Below are positions 18,360 to 27,559 of a DNA stretch of 64,000 nt, in pieces. A program made the position numbers and the translations under genes. Source of the stretch: Nitrospirota bacterium (GTDB taxonomy: Bacteria; Nitrospirota; Thermodesulfovibrionia; Thermodesulfovibrionales; JdFR-88); NCBI GenBank assembly GCA_021789935.1, contig JAJYIR010000004.1, forward strand, positions 1-64,000, read 5' to 3'. The notes under the pieces are model-generated. The model searched no databases. It was not told the DNA's origin and was given only the letters and a program-made list of their open reading frames with translations. Every line of letters starts with the position of its first letter. Within the stretch, counting starts at the first letter, position 1.

Positions 18360-19988
18360 TCACACCACATTTCCCGCGTGTTCTTCCCACACGGTCCGCT
18401 CCAGACTCTCCAGCAGGGGGCCCAGGGTTGAAGGTTCGCGGGCGGATATCATGATGGCCCCGTAACGGGTCTTGAGGGCCGAGGCCTCTTCGGCGGGGAT
18501 CCTGTCCGCCTTGTTAAAAACGAGGATTCTCGGTTTTCCAGAGAGGTCCAGGTCCTCCAGTATCTTCAAGACAGAGTCTATGTGCTGCTGGAACCTGGGG
18601 TTGGAGGCGTCCACAAGGTGCAGAAGAAGAGCGGCGTCCTCCAGTTCCTCCAGCGTTGCCTTGAAGGCCGTCATAAGATCCTTCGGCAGGTCCCTGATAA
18701 AACCGACCGTATCGGTTATGATAAGCTCCCTCTCCCTGGGGAACCGGATGCGCCTGCTTGCGGTATCCAGGGTGGCAAACATCCTGTCCTCTACGGCGGT
18801 GGAAGATCGGGTGAGCGTATTTAAGAGAGTGGACTTGCCCGCGTTCGTGTATCCGACTATGGAAACTATGGGCAGACCTTTTTCGACCCTCCTGTGTTTC
18901 CTCTGTTTCCTTGCCAGAGACAATGCCTTCAGCTGGCGTTCCAGAAAGTGGATGCGGTCTCTCACACGGCGGCGGTCTACCTCCAGCTTGCTTTCACCGG
19001 GCCCCCTGCCGCCGATGCCGCCCATGAGCCGGGACATGGCAGTACCTTTCCCTGTGAGCCTCGGCAGGAGATATTTAAGCTGGGCCAGTTCCACCTGGAC
19101 TTTGCCTTCGCGGCTCCCGGCCCTCTTCGCAAAGATATCCAGTATCAACTGGGAACGGTCTATTACCTTCAGCTCCGTAAGCCCGGTTATGGATTTTATC
19201 TGGGAGGGGCCCAGGTCCTGGTCGAACACAAGGAGGGTCGCCCCTTTGTCCAGGGCGTCTATGACCAGGTCCTTGATCTTTCCTTCACCCATCAGGTACT
19301 TCGGGTTTATCTCCTTAAGCCTCTGTATAACGGTGCCAAGGACAGCAATGCCTGAGGAATGTCCCAGCTCTTTCAGTTCCTCCATAGATTCCTCAAGCTC
19401 GTATTTGGGCCGCGTGGACACGCTTATAAGTATCGCCCGCTCTCTTTTGTCCGCCTGGTCGAAGACAAAAAGCCTCTGCCGCTCCATTTCGCTTTCCAGG
19501 GCGGATACGAACTCCCCGAAATCAAACCTGAGCCCCCCGGCAAGCCGGCCAATATCCGGAAAATCCATGATCTCTATCTTTTTCCGGTCTTCCCGCTGGG
19601 GCAGCAGATGGGCCAACTGCACCGCACCAGGCTGGCCCTCCTCCCGCACCCCTATGGCCGCGATCAGGTCCAGCCTGAGAAGGGCAAGGTCCGTAAGATC
19701 ATCACGCGTGAGATTTTTGTCTTTTAAATGCGTATGGACCAGTCTCAGGCCCCTCAGGGCCTTTCGGCCGAGCGGATGGTCTTCGAGGGAGGGTATCAAT
19801 ATGCCGCCGGAGTCCCCAACTATCACCTGTAAAACCGTCCCGCGCCTGTTTATGAGGACGCCTATCTGCCTGCCCAACCGGTAGGAAAGCGCCGCCAGCT
19901 GCCTGGCAAGCTCGAAGGTGACAACCTCGGCCGGGGGTACTTTTCTCCGGGAAAGCCTTTCCAGAAGGTGGAGTTCGCTCCCCCTCAA
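18360..19988 (-). CDS. hflX: Ribosome-associated GTPase HflX, 5' end probably frameshifted
   Basis: HflX binds the large ribosomal subunit and splits stalled ribosomes after stress. The 542 residues have an extended N-terminal domain, the glycine-rich linker GGIGGRGPGESKLE, a helical region, and the GTPase motifs GYTNAGKSTL (G1), DTVGFIRDLP (G3) and NKAD (G4). The first usable start in frame is a TTG at 19988, but the family's usual beginning (GNxSGL) is encoded upstream of it. An ATG at 20037 reads MKES and would join that region if a run of five T on the minus strand (20022-20026) had four. A promoter is visible upstream. It lies 141 bp after soeC in the same direction. Confidence 0.93.
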   Translation of the reverse strand: MRGSELHLLERLSRRKVPPAEVVTFELARQLAALSYRLGRQIGVLINRRGTVLQVIVGDSGGILIPSLEDHPLGRKALRGLRLVHTHLKDKNLTRDDLTDLALLRLDLIAAIGVREEGQPGAVQLAHLLPQREDRKKIEIMDFPDIGRLAGGLRFDFGEFVSALESEMERQRLFVFDQADKRERAILISVSTRPKYELEESMEELKELGHSSGIAVLGTVIQRLKEINPKYLMGEGKIKDLVIDALDKGATLLVFDQDLGPSQIKSITGLTELKVIDRSQLILDIFAKRAGSREGKVQVELAQLKYLLPRLTGKGTAMSRLMGGIGGRGPGESKLEVDRRRVRDRIHFLERQLKALSLARKQRKHRRVEKGLPIVSIVGYTNAGKSTLLNTLTRSSTAVEDRMFATLDTASRRIRFPRERELIITDTVGFIRDLPKDLMTAFKATLEELEDAALLLHLVDASNPRFQQHIDSVLKILEDLDLSGKPRILVFNKADRIPAEEASALKTRYGAIMISAREPSTLGPLLESLERTVWEEHAGNVV

Positions 19989-20065
19989 GCCGGATATATT
20001 GCCGGATATGGAAGGTATCTTAAAAACTCTCTTTCATGCGTTTTTTCTATTTACATTTTATCACA

Positions 20066-20094
20066 AGTTTATTAATAACCTTCTCTGAATTCAA
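20066..20094 (-). promoter_or_regulatory. Possible sigma-70 promoter of hflX
   Basis: On the minus strand TTGAAT and TAAACT are separated by exactly 17 bp, each matching four of six consensus bases. The predicted start would leave a leader of about 20 bases before the ATG at 20037. A second -10-like sequence, GATAAAAT, lies slightly downstream. Confidence 0.35.
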
Positions 20095-20129
20095 GCAGAT
20101 CAAGCATCTCAATATTGCGGGTTTCCCTA

Positions 20130-21137
20130 TTATTTCACAGGGACGGGAGTACCCTTTTTCGCCTTGCTGAGCAACGGGTTTCGGGCCGCGTTGCCTCGGA
20201 ATCTTGAATAATACAGGTTTTGCAGGTGATTGCCCTCAATGAAAAAGAGCCTGCGTTCAATCAGCAGTCCCGCAATCATCGACAGCGCCGCCAGGATCGC
20301 AAATATCTTTGCGGCATCTGGCCGCGCCGGCACGGCCATCCATAATATCAGCGGGATTATAAAAGCAAGGAAAAGGCTTGTAATTTGAATGGAGCGGATC
20401 TGCGCGTCTGAAAGCCCGGAAGAGTACTCTTTAGTGTTGTAGTGTTCATAAGATGTGCCCGTGCTCATGAGCCTGATATTCGGGTCATTCATCACGAGGG
20501 CATTTTTTATGTTCGTTGGGACATAAACGTTCTTATTAAAGATAAACGCAAACGTCTTTAAAATGAGGGACCCCGCTCCAAGCACAATCATTATTTCTCT
20601 CAAGGCAGCGTAATTAATGCCCATCAGGCAGAGTATCGCATATGAAACGGCCCCTCCGGATGTGAGTCCGAAGATAATGAAGTTCGGTATAGTCAGTTTA
20701 TTGGACCATTCCCTGATGAACCTGATTCTGGCATAGAGCATTGCCGACGATATGTAAAGGGCAATGGCGGCGCAGATTCCCGCAATACCAACCATGGCCC
20801 TTATGCCCCCGGGCGCTTTAATGAAATACAGCAATGGATATAGCGCGGCGGCGGCGCTGAAAAGCCCCATGGAAACGGCCTCACGCGAAAGCCATGAGCT
20901 CTGCCATCTAAGGACCGCTTTCCAGCCGCGCTGAGGATTTCCCAGGTGGAATAAACTCGCGGCCATTCCCGCAAAGGTGAATGCGAGCGAAGAGGCGCCG
21001 AGCGAATAGATTACCGCCGGCCGGACCCCGTCTATAAGGTGCGGAACAAAAATATCCATAACGGCAAGAAAAACGAATATCCCCTGCCCTGCCCCCGCAA
21101 GGACAAGCAGCAATACCAATGATCTTTCAGGGCGCAT
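20130..21137 (-). CDS. DmsC/SoeC-type membrane anchor subunit
   Basis: A 335-residue polytopic membrane protein with about eight or nine hydrophobic helices. The segment SLFHLGNPQRGWKAVLRWQSSWLSREA is typical of the DMSO reductase anchor family DmsC (also SoeC of sulfite dehydrogenase). Such subunits hold the catalytic and electron-transfer subunits at the inner membrane and exchange electrons with the quinone pool. It lies 18 bp downstream of the iron-sulfur subunit, completing a three-gene set. No haem-binding motif is evident. Confidence 0.9.
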   Translation of the reverse strand: MRPERSLVLLLVLAGAGQGIFVFLAVMDIFVPHLIDGVRPAVIYSLGASSLAFTFAGMAASLFHLGNPQRGWKAVLRWQSSWLSREAVSMGLFSAAAALYPLLYFIKAPGGIRAMVGIAGICAAIALYISSAMLYARIRFIREWSNKLTIPNFIIFGLTSGGAVSYAILCLMGINYAALREIMIVLGAGSLILKTFAFIFNKNVYVPTNIKNALVMNDPNIRLMSTGTSYEHYNTKEYSSGLSDAQIRSIQITSLFLAFIIPLILWMAVPARPDAAKIFAILAALSMIAGLLIERRLFFIEGNHLQNLYYSRFRGNAARNPLLSKAKKGTPVPVK

Positions 21138-21155
21138 GCTTTTTTATATCTCCCG

Positions 21156-21884
21156 TTACGGCGACATGAAGTCGTCGAATATCTGCTCTTTGTACGATGT
21201 AATCTTCTTCTCTATTGTTACGATAGCGAGGGGTTTCACATACAGTTCGTCTTCATCAAGCTCGACTTTCACCTTCCTCTGCGGAAGGTAGTGCGTTGAG
21301 GGGTCCGCGCCAGCTTCAGGGAGGAGTTTGTAGCCGTGCTTTTCGCGGATCGCCCTTGACGCCTCGCTTTCGGGGTCGTCGATGTCTCCAAATATCCTGG
21401 CCCTTGTCGGACACGCTAGCACGCACGCCGGTTTCCGCTCCTCTTCGGGCAGATTTTCATTATATATCCTGTTTACGCACAGCACGCATTTTTTCATTAC
21501 GCCATCATGCTCGTCAAACTCCCTGCATCCGTAAGGACAAGCCCAGGAGCAGTATTTACATCCGATGCAGTCGGCATAATTCACGAGCACTATGCCGTCC
21601 TCCTCGCGCTTGTATGAAGCGCCTGTGGGGCAGACTTCAACGCACGGCGCGTTTTTGCAATGCATGCAGGATTTTGGAAAGTTGATTACCTCGGTTTTCG
21701 GGTATTTGCCCACCTCGTATGTCTGCACGCGATTGAACCAGACGCCTTCCGGCTGCTTCCCGTAAGGCTCCTTGTCCGTAAGGGGGCCGAACTCTCCGGC
21801 GGTATTCCATGCCTTGCAATTTGTCGCGCAGGCATGGCATCCGACACATTTATTAAGGTCTATTACCAGCGCCAGTTGGCTCAT
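21156..21884 (-). CDS. Four-cluster ferredoxin-like subunit, SoeB/DmsB type
   Basis: A 242-residue electron-transfer subunit. Four cysteine groups are visible: CVGCHACATNC, CMHCKNAPCVEVC, CIGCKYCSWAC, and CVLC with a later CVLAC, the pattern that binds four [4Fe-4S] clusters in DmsB, PsrB, NrfC and SoeB. It would pass electrons between the molybdenum subunit and the membrane anchor. There is no signal peptide. Its ATG overlaps the catalytic gene's stop by 4 bp, so the two are made together. Confidence 0.95.
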   Translation of the reverse strand: MSQLALVIDLNKCVGCHACATNCKAWNTAGEFGPLTDKEPYGKQPEGVWFNRVQTYEVGKYPKTEVINFPKSCMHCKNAPCVEVCPTGASYKREEDGIVLVNYADCIGCKYCSWACPYGCREFDEHDGVMKKCVLCVNRIYNENLPEEERKPACVLACPTRARIFGDIDDPESEASRAIREKHGYKLLPEAGADPSTHYLPQRKVKVELDEDELYVKPLAIVTIEKKITSYKEQIFDDFMSP

Positions 21885-24754
21885 TTTTTCCTCTCATCCA
21901 CCGTATACCGCAGTATATCCGGACGTTTCTCCATGTGCGGAAGCGGCTCTATTGGCTTGAATACGGGATAAAGCCCGGGTTCACTGGATTTGCTTATCCT
22001 CACTTTAAGGTCAAACCACGCCGCCTGCCCCGAAACAGGATCACTGTTTGAGATCATCCCGCCTCCTTCCTGAGGCAGCTCTTCCGTAATAAGATGGTTT
22101 AACAGAAACCCTTTTGCCGCTTCATGAGCTTCAGGGTCAAGGTTCCATGCGCCGGGGTATTTCCCCATGGCATTCCATGTCCATACGGTGTCCGTCTGCA
22201 CCGCCTCCGACAGTTTGACCTGGACCTTTATCTTCCTTCCCCACGGGGATTCGACCCATACCCAGTCAAGGTCATTGATGCCCATTTCTTCAGCCCTGGC
22301 CCTGTTCATGTAAAGGAAGTTCTGCCCCATGATCTGCCTCAGCCACGCGTTCTGGCCGTCCCAGGAATGATAGTGCGGCATTGGCCTCTGGGTTATGGCG
22401 TAAAAGTTGTATTTGCCCTTATCAGTAAGCTCGTGCTCCAGAGGATCATACCAGAATGGAAGAGGATCAAAAAATCTTAGTATCCGTTTTTTCTGGGCCT
22501 CTGTTTTTGGCTGTCTCCCCTTGCGCTGTCCTTTCGCGGCCAGGCGGAAACGCTGCATGACCTCGGAATAAAAATGCATGATGATAGGCTCATTGTCTCT
22601 CTTCAGCTTCATGTTCTGGGCCCAGTTGAGATAGCCCTGATTTATGGTGCGGTTATATTTAATTGAATCTTCAAGCTGGATCTCCCAGAAGGATTTGTTC
22701 TTGATGTACATTTCCCACTGGTTGGGATTTGGCTCTCCGAGCATGTGTTTTGTTCCGTCCGCGCCGCGCCAGCCCGCGAGGAACCCCACATTTGCCCCCG
22801 GCGACGGCATCCAGTTCGTTATAAATTCAGGATAGGTCTTATATACCGGTTTTCCGTTATCATCACAAAAACCAGGCAGTCCAAGGGCGTTCGCCAGGTC
22901 TATGATGGTCTGCTGGAAGGGTCTGCAATCCCCTTTGGGAGGCAGTATGGGATGCCTTATCGCATCAGCGGCTTTCGAATAGTCGCAGATCGGCCTGTCA
23001 AGCAGCGATATCACGTCATGCCTCTCAAGATATGTCGTATCGGGCAGAACAAGGTCTGCGAACGCTACCATCTCGCTGAAAAAAGCGTCACTGACAGCAA
23101 TGAACGGGATGACATAATTACCGTCCTTGTCTTTTTGCCTCAGCATATCCATAACGCCGCTCGTGTTCATGGTGGAGTTCCAGGCCATGTTCGACATGAA
23201 TAACAGCAGGGTATCTATATGATAAGGGTCTCCCTTTGAGGCGTTTGTAATGACATTTTGCATCATGCCATGGGCCGTGAACGGGAACTCCCAGCTGAAC
23301 GCCTTGTCTATTCTCATGGGATTACCGTCCTCATCAACCGCCAGATGCTCCGGCATGGACGGGAACCCGAGTTCGGGGGCCGGAAGGGGGGTGTTCGGCT
23401 TTATCTGGTCCGCTTTGTTGACCGGCTTGGGACACGGCGGCACGGGCCTTGGGAACGGAGGCTTGTACCTGAACCCTCCCGGACGGTCAATTATGCCCAA
23501 AAGCATCATCAGCACGCTCAATGCCCTGACAGATTGAAACCCGTTAGAGTGCGCGGCAAGCCCTCTCATGGCGTGCACGGATACAGGGTGTCCGGTCGTA
23601 GTTTTGTGCTCATTCCCCCACGCGTCTATCCAGGGAATGGGGAGGGTTACGGTGTTGTCTCTCGCGGTAATGCCAACCTCAAGGGCAATTCGTTCAATCG
23701 TCTTTGCAGGTATGCCGCAAATGGAAGCGGACTTTTCGAGATAATCCTCTTCCATTACCCGCTCGACCAGGAGCTGGAAAGCAGGTTTTAATGTCTTTCC
23801 TTCACAGCTCTTGAATTCTCCCAGAAGAGCAGGGTCATTGTCCTTTAAATGGGCCTCCCTGATGCCGCCCGTCTTTCTGTCCCACACGGTGCTCTGGGTA
23901 TTTACCATATCGCGCTCATGGAGCAGGTAAAACATGCCTTCGTCCTCACCGCCTTCATCAAGGGTCACGAGATAAGCGGCATTGGTGTGGCTTAGAAGGA
24001 AATCCCTGTCATAAAGTCCGTTTTTCAGAAGGACATGGATAAGCCCCAGGATGAACGCCCCGTCCGTTCCCGGCTTTATCGGCAGCCATTCGTCGGCGAT
24101 TGCGCCGTAACCGGACCTCACGGGATTAATGACTACAACCTTCCCCCCATGCTCGCGCATCCTGCCCAGTCCCAGTTTCATGGGGTTGCTGTCATGGTCT
24201 TCCGCTACCCCAAAGAGGAGAAAATACTTTGTCCTCTCATAATCCGCGCCGCCGAATTCCCAGCTGCTTCCGCCTATGGAATAGATCATGCCGGTGGCCA
24301 TGTTGACCGAGCAAAAACCGCCGTGGGCCGCGAAATTGGGCGTGCCGAACTGTTTGGCGAAATAGGAAGTGAGCGCCTGCATCTGGTCCCTGCCTGTAAA
24401 AAAGGCGAATTTTTTTGGGTCTTCCTCCCTGATCTTTTTAAGGCGGGTGACGAGTATGTCCATGGCCTCATCCCATGTAATCTCATCGAACTGCGCCTCT
24501 CCGCGCTGGGCGTTCTTTTTACGGAGGAGAGGTTTGGTGATGCGCGCCGGGCTTAACTGCTTCATTATCCCGGATGAGCCTTTGGCGCATATGACGCCCT
24601 GGTTGGTCGGATGTGCCGGATTTCCCTGGATATAGCGTATCTTTCCGTCTTTTAAAGTGATTTTTATGCCGCACCGGCAGGCGCACATATAACAGGTCGT
24701 ATACTGGATATCTTCGCCTTCCTCAAGCAGATGACCGTGTTTTTCCTTTTTCAT
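21881..24754 (-). CDS. Molybdopterin oxidoreductase, SoeA-like catalytic subunit
   Basis: A 957-residue member of the DMSO reductase family. Cys 21, 24, 28 and 56 form the N-terminal [4Fe-4S] motif, followed by the molybdopterin-binding domains and the C-terminal dinucleotide-binding domain. There is no twin-arginine signal: the Cys motif begins 20 residues from the start. The complex therefore probably faces the cytoplasm, as in the quinone-linked sulfite dehydrogenase SoeABC, whose three-subunit layout and sizes it matches. Periplasmic thiosulfate, polysulfide or tetrathionate reductases would carry a Tat signal. Sulfite oxidation to sulfate is my first guess; the substrate is not proven. 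AAGGA precedes the ATG. Confidence 0.88.
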   Translation of the reverse strand: MKKEKHGHLLEEGEDIQYTTCYMCACRCGIKITLKDGKIRYIQGNPAHPTNQGVICAKGSSGIMKQLSPARITKPLLRKKNAQRGEAQFDEITWDEAMDILVTRLKKIREEDPKKFAFFTGRDQMQALTSYFAKQFGTPNFAAHGGFCSVNMATGMIYSIGGSSWEFGGADYERTKYFLLFGVAEDHDSNPMKLGLGRMREHGGKVVVINPVRSGYGAIADEWLPIKPGTDGAFILGLIHVLLKNGLYDRDFLLSHTNAAYLVTLDEGGEDEGMFYLLHERDMVNTQSTVWDRKTGGIREAHLKDNDPALLGEFKSCEGKTLKPAFQLLVERVMEEDYLEKSASICGIPAKTIERIALEVGITARDNTVTLPIPWIDAWGNEHKTTTGHPVSVHAMRGLAAHSNGFQSVRALSVLMMLLGIIDRPGGFRYKPPFPRPVPPCPKPVNKADQIKPNTPLPAPELGFPSMPEHLAVDEDGNPMRIDKAFSWEFPFTAHGMMQNVITNASKGDPYHIDTLLLFMSNMAWNSTMNTSGVMDMLRQKDKDGNYVIPFIAVSDAFFSEMVAFADLVLPDTTYLERHDVISLLDRPICDYSKAADAIRHPILPPKGDCRPFQQTIIDLANALGLPGFCDDNGKPVYKTYPEFITNWMPSPGANVGFLAGWRGADGTKHMLGEPNPNQWEMYIKNKSFWEIQLEDSIKYNRTINQGYLNWAQNMKLKRDNEPIIMHFYSEVMQRFRLAAKGQRKGRQPKTEAQKKRILRFFDPLPFWYDPLEHELTDKGKYNFYAITQRPMPHYHSWDGQNAWLRQIMGQNFLYMNRARAEEMGINDLDWVWVESPWGRKIKVQVKLSEAVQTDTVWTWNAMGKYPGAWNLDPEAHEAAKGFLLNHLITEELPQEGGGMISNSDPVSGQAAWFDLKVRISKSSEPGLYPVFKPIEPLPHMEKRPDILRYTVDERKK

Positions 24755-24854
24755 GAACGCTATCCTTATTGGTTTTTTAACTTTTTTATTATTTTGGGGT
24801 TATTCTTCTTTTGTAAAATTTTAAAGACTCTTATTCAGTAAAGTAAACGAAACA

Positions 24855-24877
24855 ACTCATTAATAAATCAAATGAGT
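24855..24877. promoter_or_regulatory. Inverted repeat upstream of the soeABC-like operon
   Basis: ACTCATT and AATGAGT form a perfect 7-bp inverted repeat with a 9-bp AT-rich spacer, about 100 bp upstream of the molybdoenzyme start. Its size and place suit a dimeric regulator's operator. It may equally govern a plus-strand transcript running toward katA. Confidence 0.35.
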
Positions 24878-24929
24878 AAATCAACCGGGGACAAACGGCG
24901 GTTTATTTAAGTATCTTAAGTATGAAATG

Positions 24930-25104
24930 CCGCTGATAAAACAATGCTAAGTGCGAGGTGAATCTGAAAACTTGGGAAGGAATCGAGGCTTCACAAACGC
25001 TTACGCAGGTTATCAGGATTTAAAACTATCGAGGATTCACGAAAGAAATTGATAGGACTAAAGTGCGCCTGAAGCTGCGGAAGCAGTCCTTCAGGCGCTT
25101 TTTT
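24930..25104 (+). ncRNA. Candidate small RNA between soeA and katA
   Basis: A strong intrinsic terminator on the plus strand (25065-25104) has no plus-strand gene in front of it, since soeA and katA are both minus-strand. The roughly 170 bp before it hold no credible reading frame. They contain two similar 16-base units, ATCGAGGCTTCACAAA (24982-24997) and ATCGAGGATTCACGAA (25028-25043), which would give an RNA repeated single-stranded motifs. The 5' end is a guess; no strong promoter is visible. It matches no RNA family I can name. Confidence 0.3.
25065..25104 (+). terminator. Intrinsic terminator with a GNRA-type loop, plus strand
   Basis: GCGCCTGAA (25065-25073) pairs with TTCAGGCGC (25090-25098). 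Inside, CTGC pairs with GCAG around a GGAA tetraloop. Six T follow at once (25099-25104). On the minus strand the hairpin is preceded by A and followed by a poor T tract, so it is not a good terminator for katA. Confidence 0.8.
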
Positions 25105-25175
25105 AGGCCTTATGCTATAACGCCCTTAAAGTCAACATCGGCCCCTATCATCTGGAACTCAATAATCGGGGAACG

Positions 25176-26654
25176 TCAGGCACTGTGCGATGCTGAAACC
25201 AGCCGGGCGTTCACGCCTTCGGCAATGCGGTCGCCGATCTCCTTGTCGATGTTGCGCCAGTATTCGAACGCACGCTTCAGCACTGGCTCTGACACGCCTT
25301 TTTTGAGGTGTCCGACGATATTGGACACTAGGCGGTCGCGCTGCGCATCGTCCATGACTTTGCGCACCAACGTTCCGGCCTGGCCCCAGTCGTCGTCATC
25401 CTTGCGCAAGGTATAGGCTGCGCGGATAAACTCGCCGCTTGCATTCCAGACCTCCACCGCGGGATAGCGCTTGCCGTCTGCCTGCGGACCTCCTTTCGAG
25501 TTCGGCGCATATACGGGGTCGGACACGTTCTGGACCCGCATCACCCCGTCCTTGCTGTAGCTGTGCACCGGTACTTTTGGACGGTTGACCGGGATCTGCT
25601 TGTAGTTGACCCCCAGGCGGGCACGGTGGGCGTCAGCATAGGAGAAGAGGCGGGCGAGCAGCATCTTGTCCGGGCTGGGACCGATCCCCGGCACGAGGTT
25701 GTTCGGTTCGAACGCAGCCTGCTCAATCTCGGTGTGGAAGTCGGCAGGGTTGCGGTCCAGCGTTAGCCGGCCGGCCTCATGCAGCGGGTAGTCACTGTGC
25801 GGCCACACTTTGGTCAGGTCGAAGGGGTTAAACCGGTAGGTCTCGGCCTCTCCGAAAGGCATGATCTGCACCTTCAGCGTCCAGCTGGGGTAGTCACCCC
25901 GCTTGATCGCCTCGAACAGGTCACGCCTGTGGTAGTCGGAGTCAATACCGGCTATCCGGTCGGCCTCCTCCTGTGTGAGGAAATCGATGCCCTGGTCGGT
26001 CTTGAAGTGGTACTTCACCCAGAAGCGCTCGCCAATTGCGTTGACCCACATATAGGTGTGACTGGAGTAACCATTCATGTGCCGCCAGGTCTTGGGAATC
26101 CCGCGGTCGCCCATCAGCCACGTGACCTGGTGGGCCGACTCGGGCGAAAGGGTCCAGAAGTCCCACTGCATGTCGTGGTCGCGCAAGCCGTTGTCCGCAC
26201 GGCGTTTCTGCGAGCGGATGAAATGCTGGAACTTAATGGGGTCCCGTACGAAGAATACCGGGGTGTTGTTCCCCACCATGTCGTAGTTGCCCTCGCTGGT
26301 GTAAAACTTCAGCGCGAAGCCGCGCGGGTCGCGCCAGGTATCTGGGCTGCCACGCTCGCCGGCCACCGTGGAGAACCGGATTAACGTGTCTGTCCTGGTG
26401 CCCGGCTGGAATACCGCAGCCTTTGTGTAGGCGCTGACATCTTTGGTTACTTCGAAGTGCCCAAAGGCCCCGGAACCCTTTGCGTGAGGCTGTCGCTCCG
26501 GAATCCGTTCGCGGTTGAAGTTGGCCATCTGCTCGATGAGATAGTGGTCCTGCAGCAGGATGGGGCCGTCAGGCCCCACGGTCAGCGAGTACTCGTCGCT
26601 GGATACAGGGATTCCGGCATCGGTGGTTGTTGGTTTGCGGCCGTCGTTCTTCAT
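25176..26654 (-). CDS. katA: Monofunctional haem catalase, probably horizontally acquired
   Basis: This enzyme breaks down hydrogen peroxide to water and oxygen. The 492 residues are the small-subunit (clade 3-like) length. The distal His lies in [12 protein letters not shown], the distal Asn in [11 protein letters not shown], and the proximal haem Tyr in [15 protein letters not shown] strong AAGGAGG lies 8 bp before the ATG. Codon use is visibly richer in G/C third positions than in flanking genes, with many CGC, CTG and GTC codons, and the gene sits alone within about 1.3 kb of non-coding DNA. This suggests transfer. No PerR or OxyR site was recognised. The haem operon nearby would supply its cofactor. 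Confidence 0.97.
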   Translation of the reverse strand: MKNDGRKPTTTDAGIPVSSDEYSLTVGPDGPILLQDHYLIEQMANFNRERIPERQPHAKGSGAFGHFEVTKDVSAYTKAAVFQPGTRTDTLIRFSTVAGERGSPDTWRDPRGFALKFYTSEGNYDMVGNNTPVFFVRDPIKFQHFIRSQKRRADNGLRDHDMQWDFWTLSPESAHQVTWLMGDRGIPKTWRHMNGYSSHTYMWVNAIGERFWVKYHFKTDQGIDFLTQEEADRIAGIDSDYHRRDLFEAIKRGDYPSWTLKVQIMPFGEAETYRFNPFDLTKVWPHSDYPLHEAGRLTLDRNPADFHTEIEQAAFEPNNLVPGIGPSPDKMLLARLFSYADAHRARLGVNYKQIPVNRPKVPVHSYSKDGVMRVQNVSDPVYAPNSKGGPQADGKRYPAVEVWNASGEFIRAAYTLRKDDDDWGQAGTLVRKVMDDAQRDRLVSNIVGHLKKGVSEPVLKRAFEYWRNIDKEIGDRIAEGVNARLVSASHSA

Positions 26655-27559
26655 GGTAACACCTCCTTATTTCCCATGGTCCCTTCTTCTTTCATCTTGA
26701 GTTAAATTGTTTAATGGCCCGGGCATCGATTTCATGTCTACTGCGACCTTCCCACATCCCATACAAACCAGATACAGTTCTTTTATCAAAACGCCTTTTT
26801 TTGAAGAAATCAAGCGCGTAGCAGACCGTGAACAGTCTTGCAGAAGGGGCCTTACGTCGAGCCGTCTTCAGGGTCCCGCGTGCGCTCGTATGGCTTCGAT
26901 TTCCTAAGAGGACTTCAATAACTGCCCGGTGACCTTGAGGTTGTTTTTTGAGGGATTCTACCAGTTTCCTTTTGATTTTCCCGGGAGTATTGTTGTTTTC
27001 TCTTGGCTTATCCGGAACCGTTCCTGTTTTAGAGGCTATCACCCGCAAATTTTCATGTCAACCAACCGGCCCAGGAAGTCATGTTTTTTTTGGAAATACG
27101 CGCGAGTTTAGAGTCCCCGGGACTGAGGACTTTCATGTGCAGTTTTTATGGGGGCCACGATTAATACGGGCGCAACCTGCGTTCTGCCGGGAATCGGGGC
27201 CGCATGGTTATAGGCCATAAATCAATTCCAGAGGTGAACCCCTTATTTTGATGATTTGAAGGGGTGGGAAGCCTTCAGCTGGCATTTATCTGCTTTAAAA
27301 GAAACCGGCGGTTAAAAATTGCCTCTATCTGCTGCTTCAAGGATTCCCGTGCTACTTCATGGCGGGAATTCAGGACGTTCTTTTCGGAAGAGTTTTTTAC
27401 CGGCCATTAAAAAGGGATGCCATTCACCTTTCCCATTGCTGGTGCATCTGGGTTAAAATAATTAGCGAGTGTATCCCGAAGGGGAAGCGGGCGAATTTAA
27501 ATAAACAAAAAAATCAAAATCCTGCCATTGAGATTCCATAGGGACAGCGAAATTTTACG
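26655..27559. other. Long non-coding or decayed stretch between katA and truA
   Basis: About 900 bp without a supported gene. A 118-codon minus-strand frame (26692-27048) ends 37 bp before katA; it is rich in Lys and Arg, has no ribosome site or family resemblance, and its composition is typical of chance. Plus-strand frames over the same region are equally unconvincing. A TTAAAAT element at about 27454-27460 may be part of the truA promoter. The low information content fits a junction scar around an acquired katA. Confidence 0.45.

Noticed and set aside
18472-19884. 470-codon open frame on the plus strand opposite hflX
   Set aside because: The minus-strand frame has all GTPase motifs of HflX; the plus-strand frame is Ser/Arg-rich and follows from its codon bias.
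26692-27048. 118-codon minus-strand frame upstream of katA
   Set aside because: Basic, no ribosome site, no family resemblance, and equally long frames exist on the other strand.
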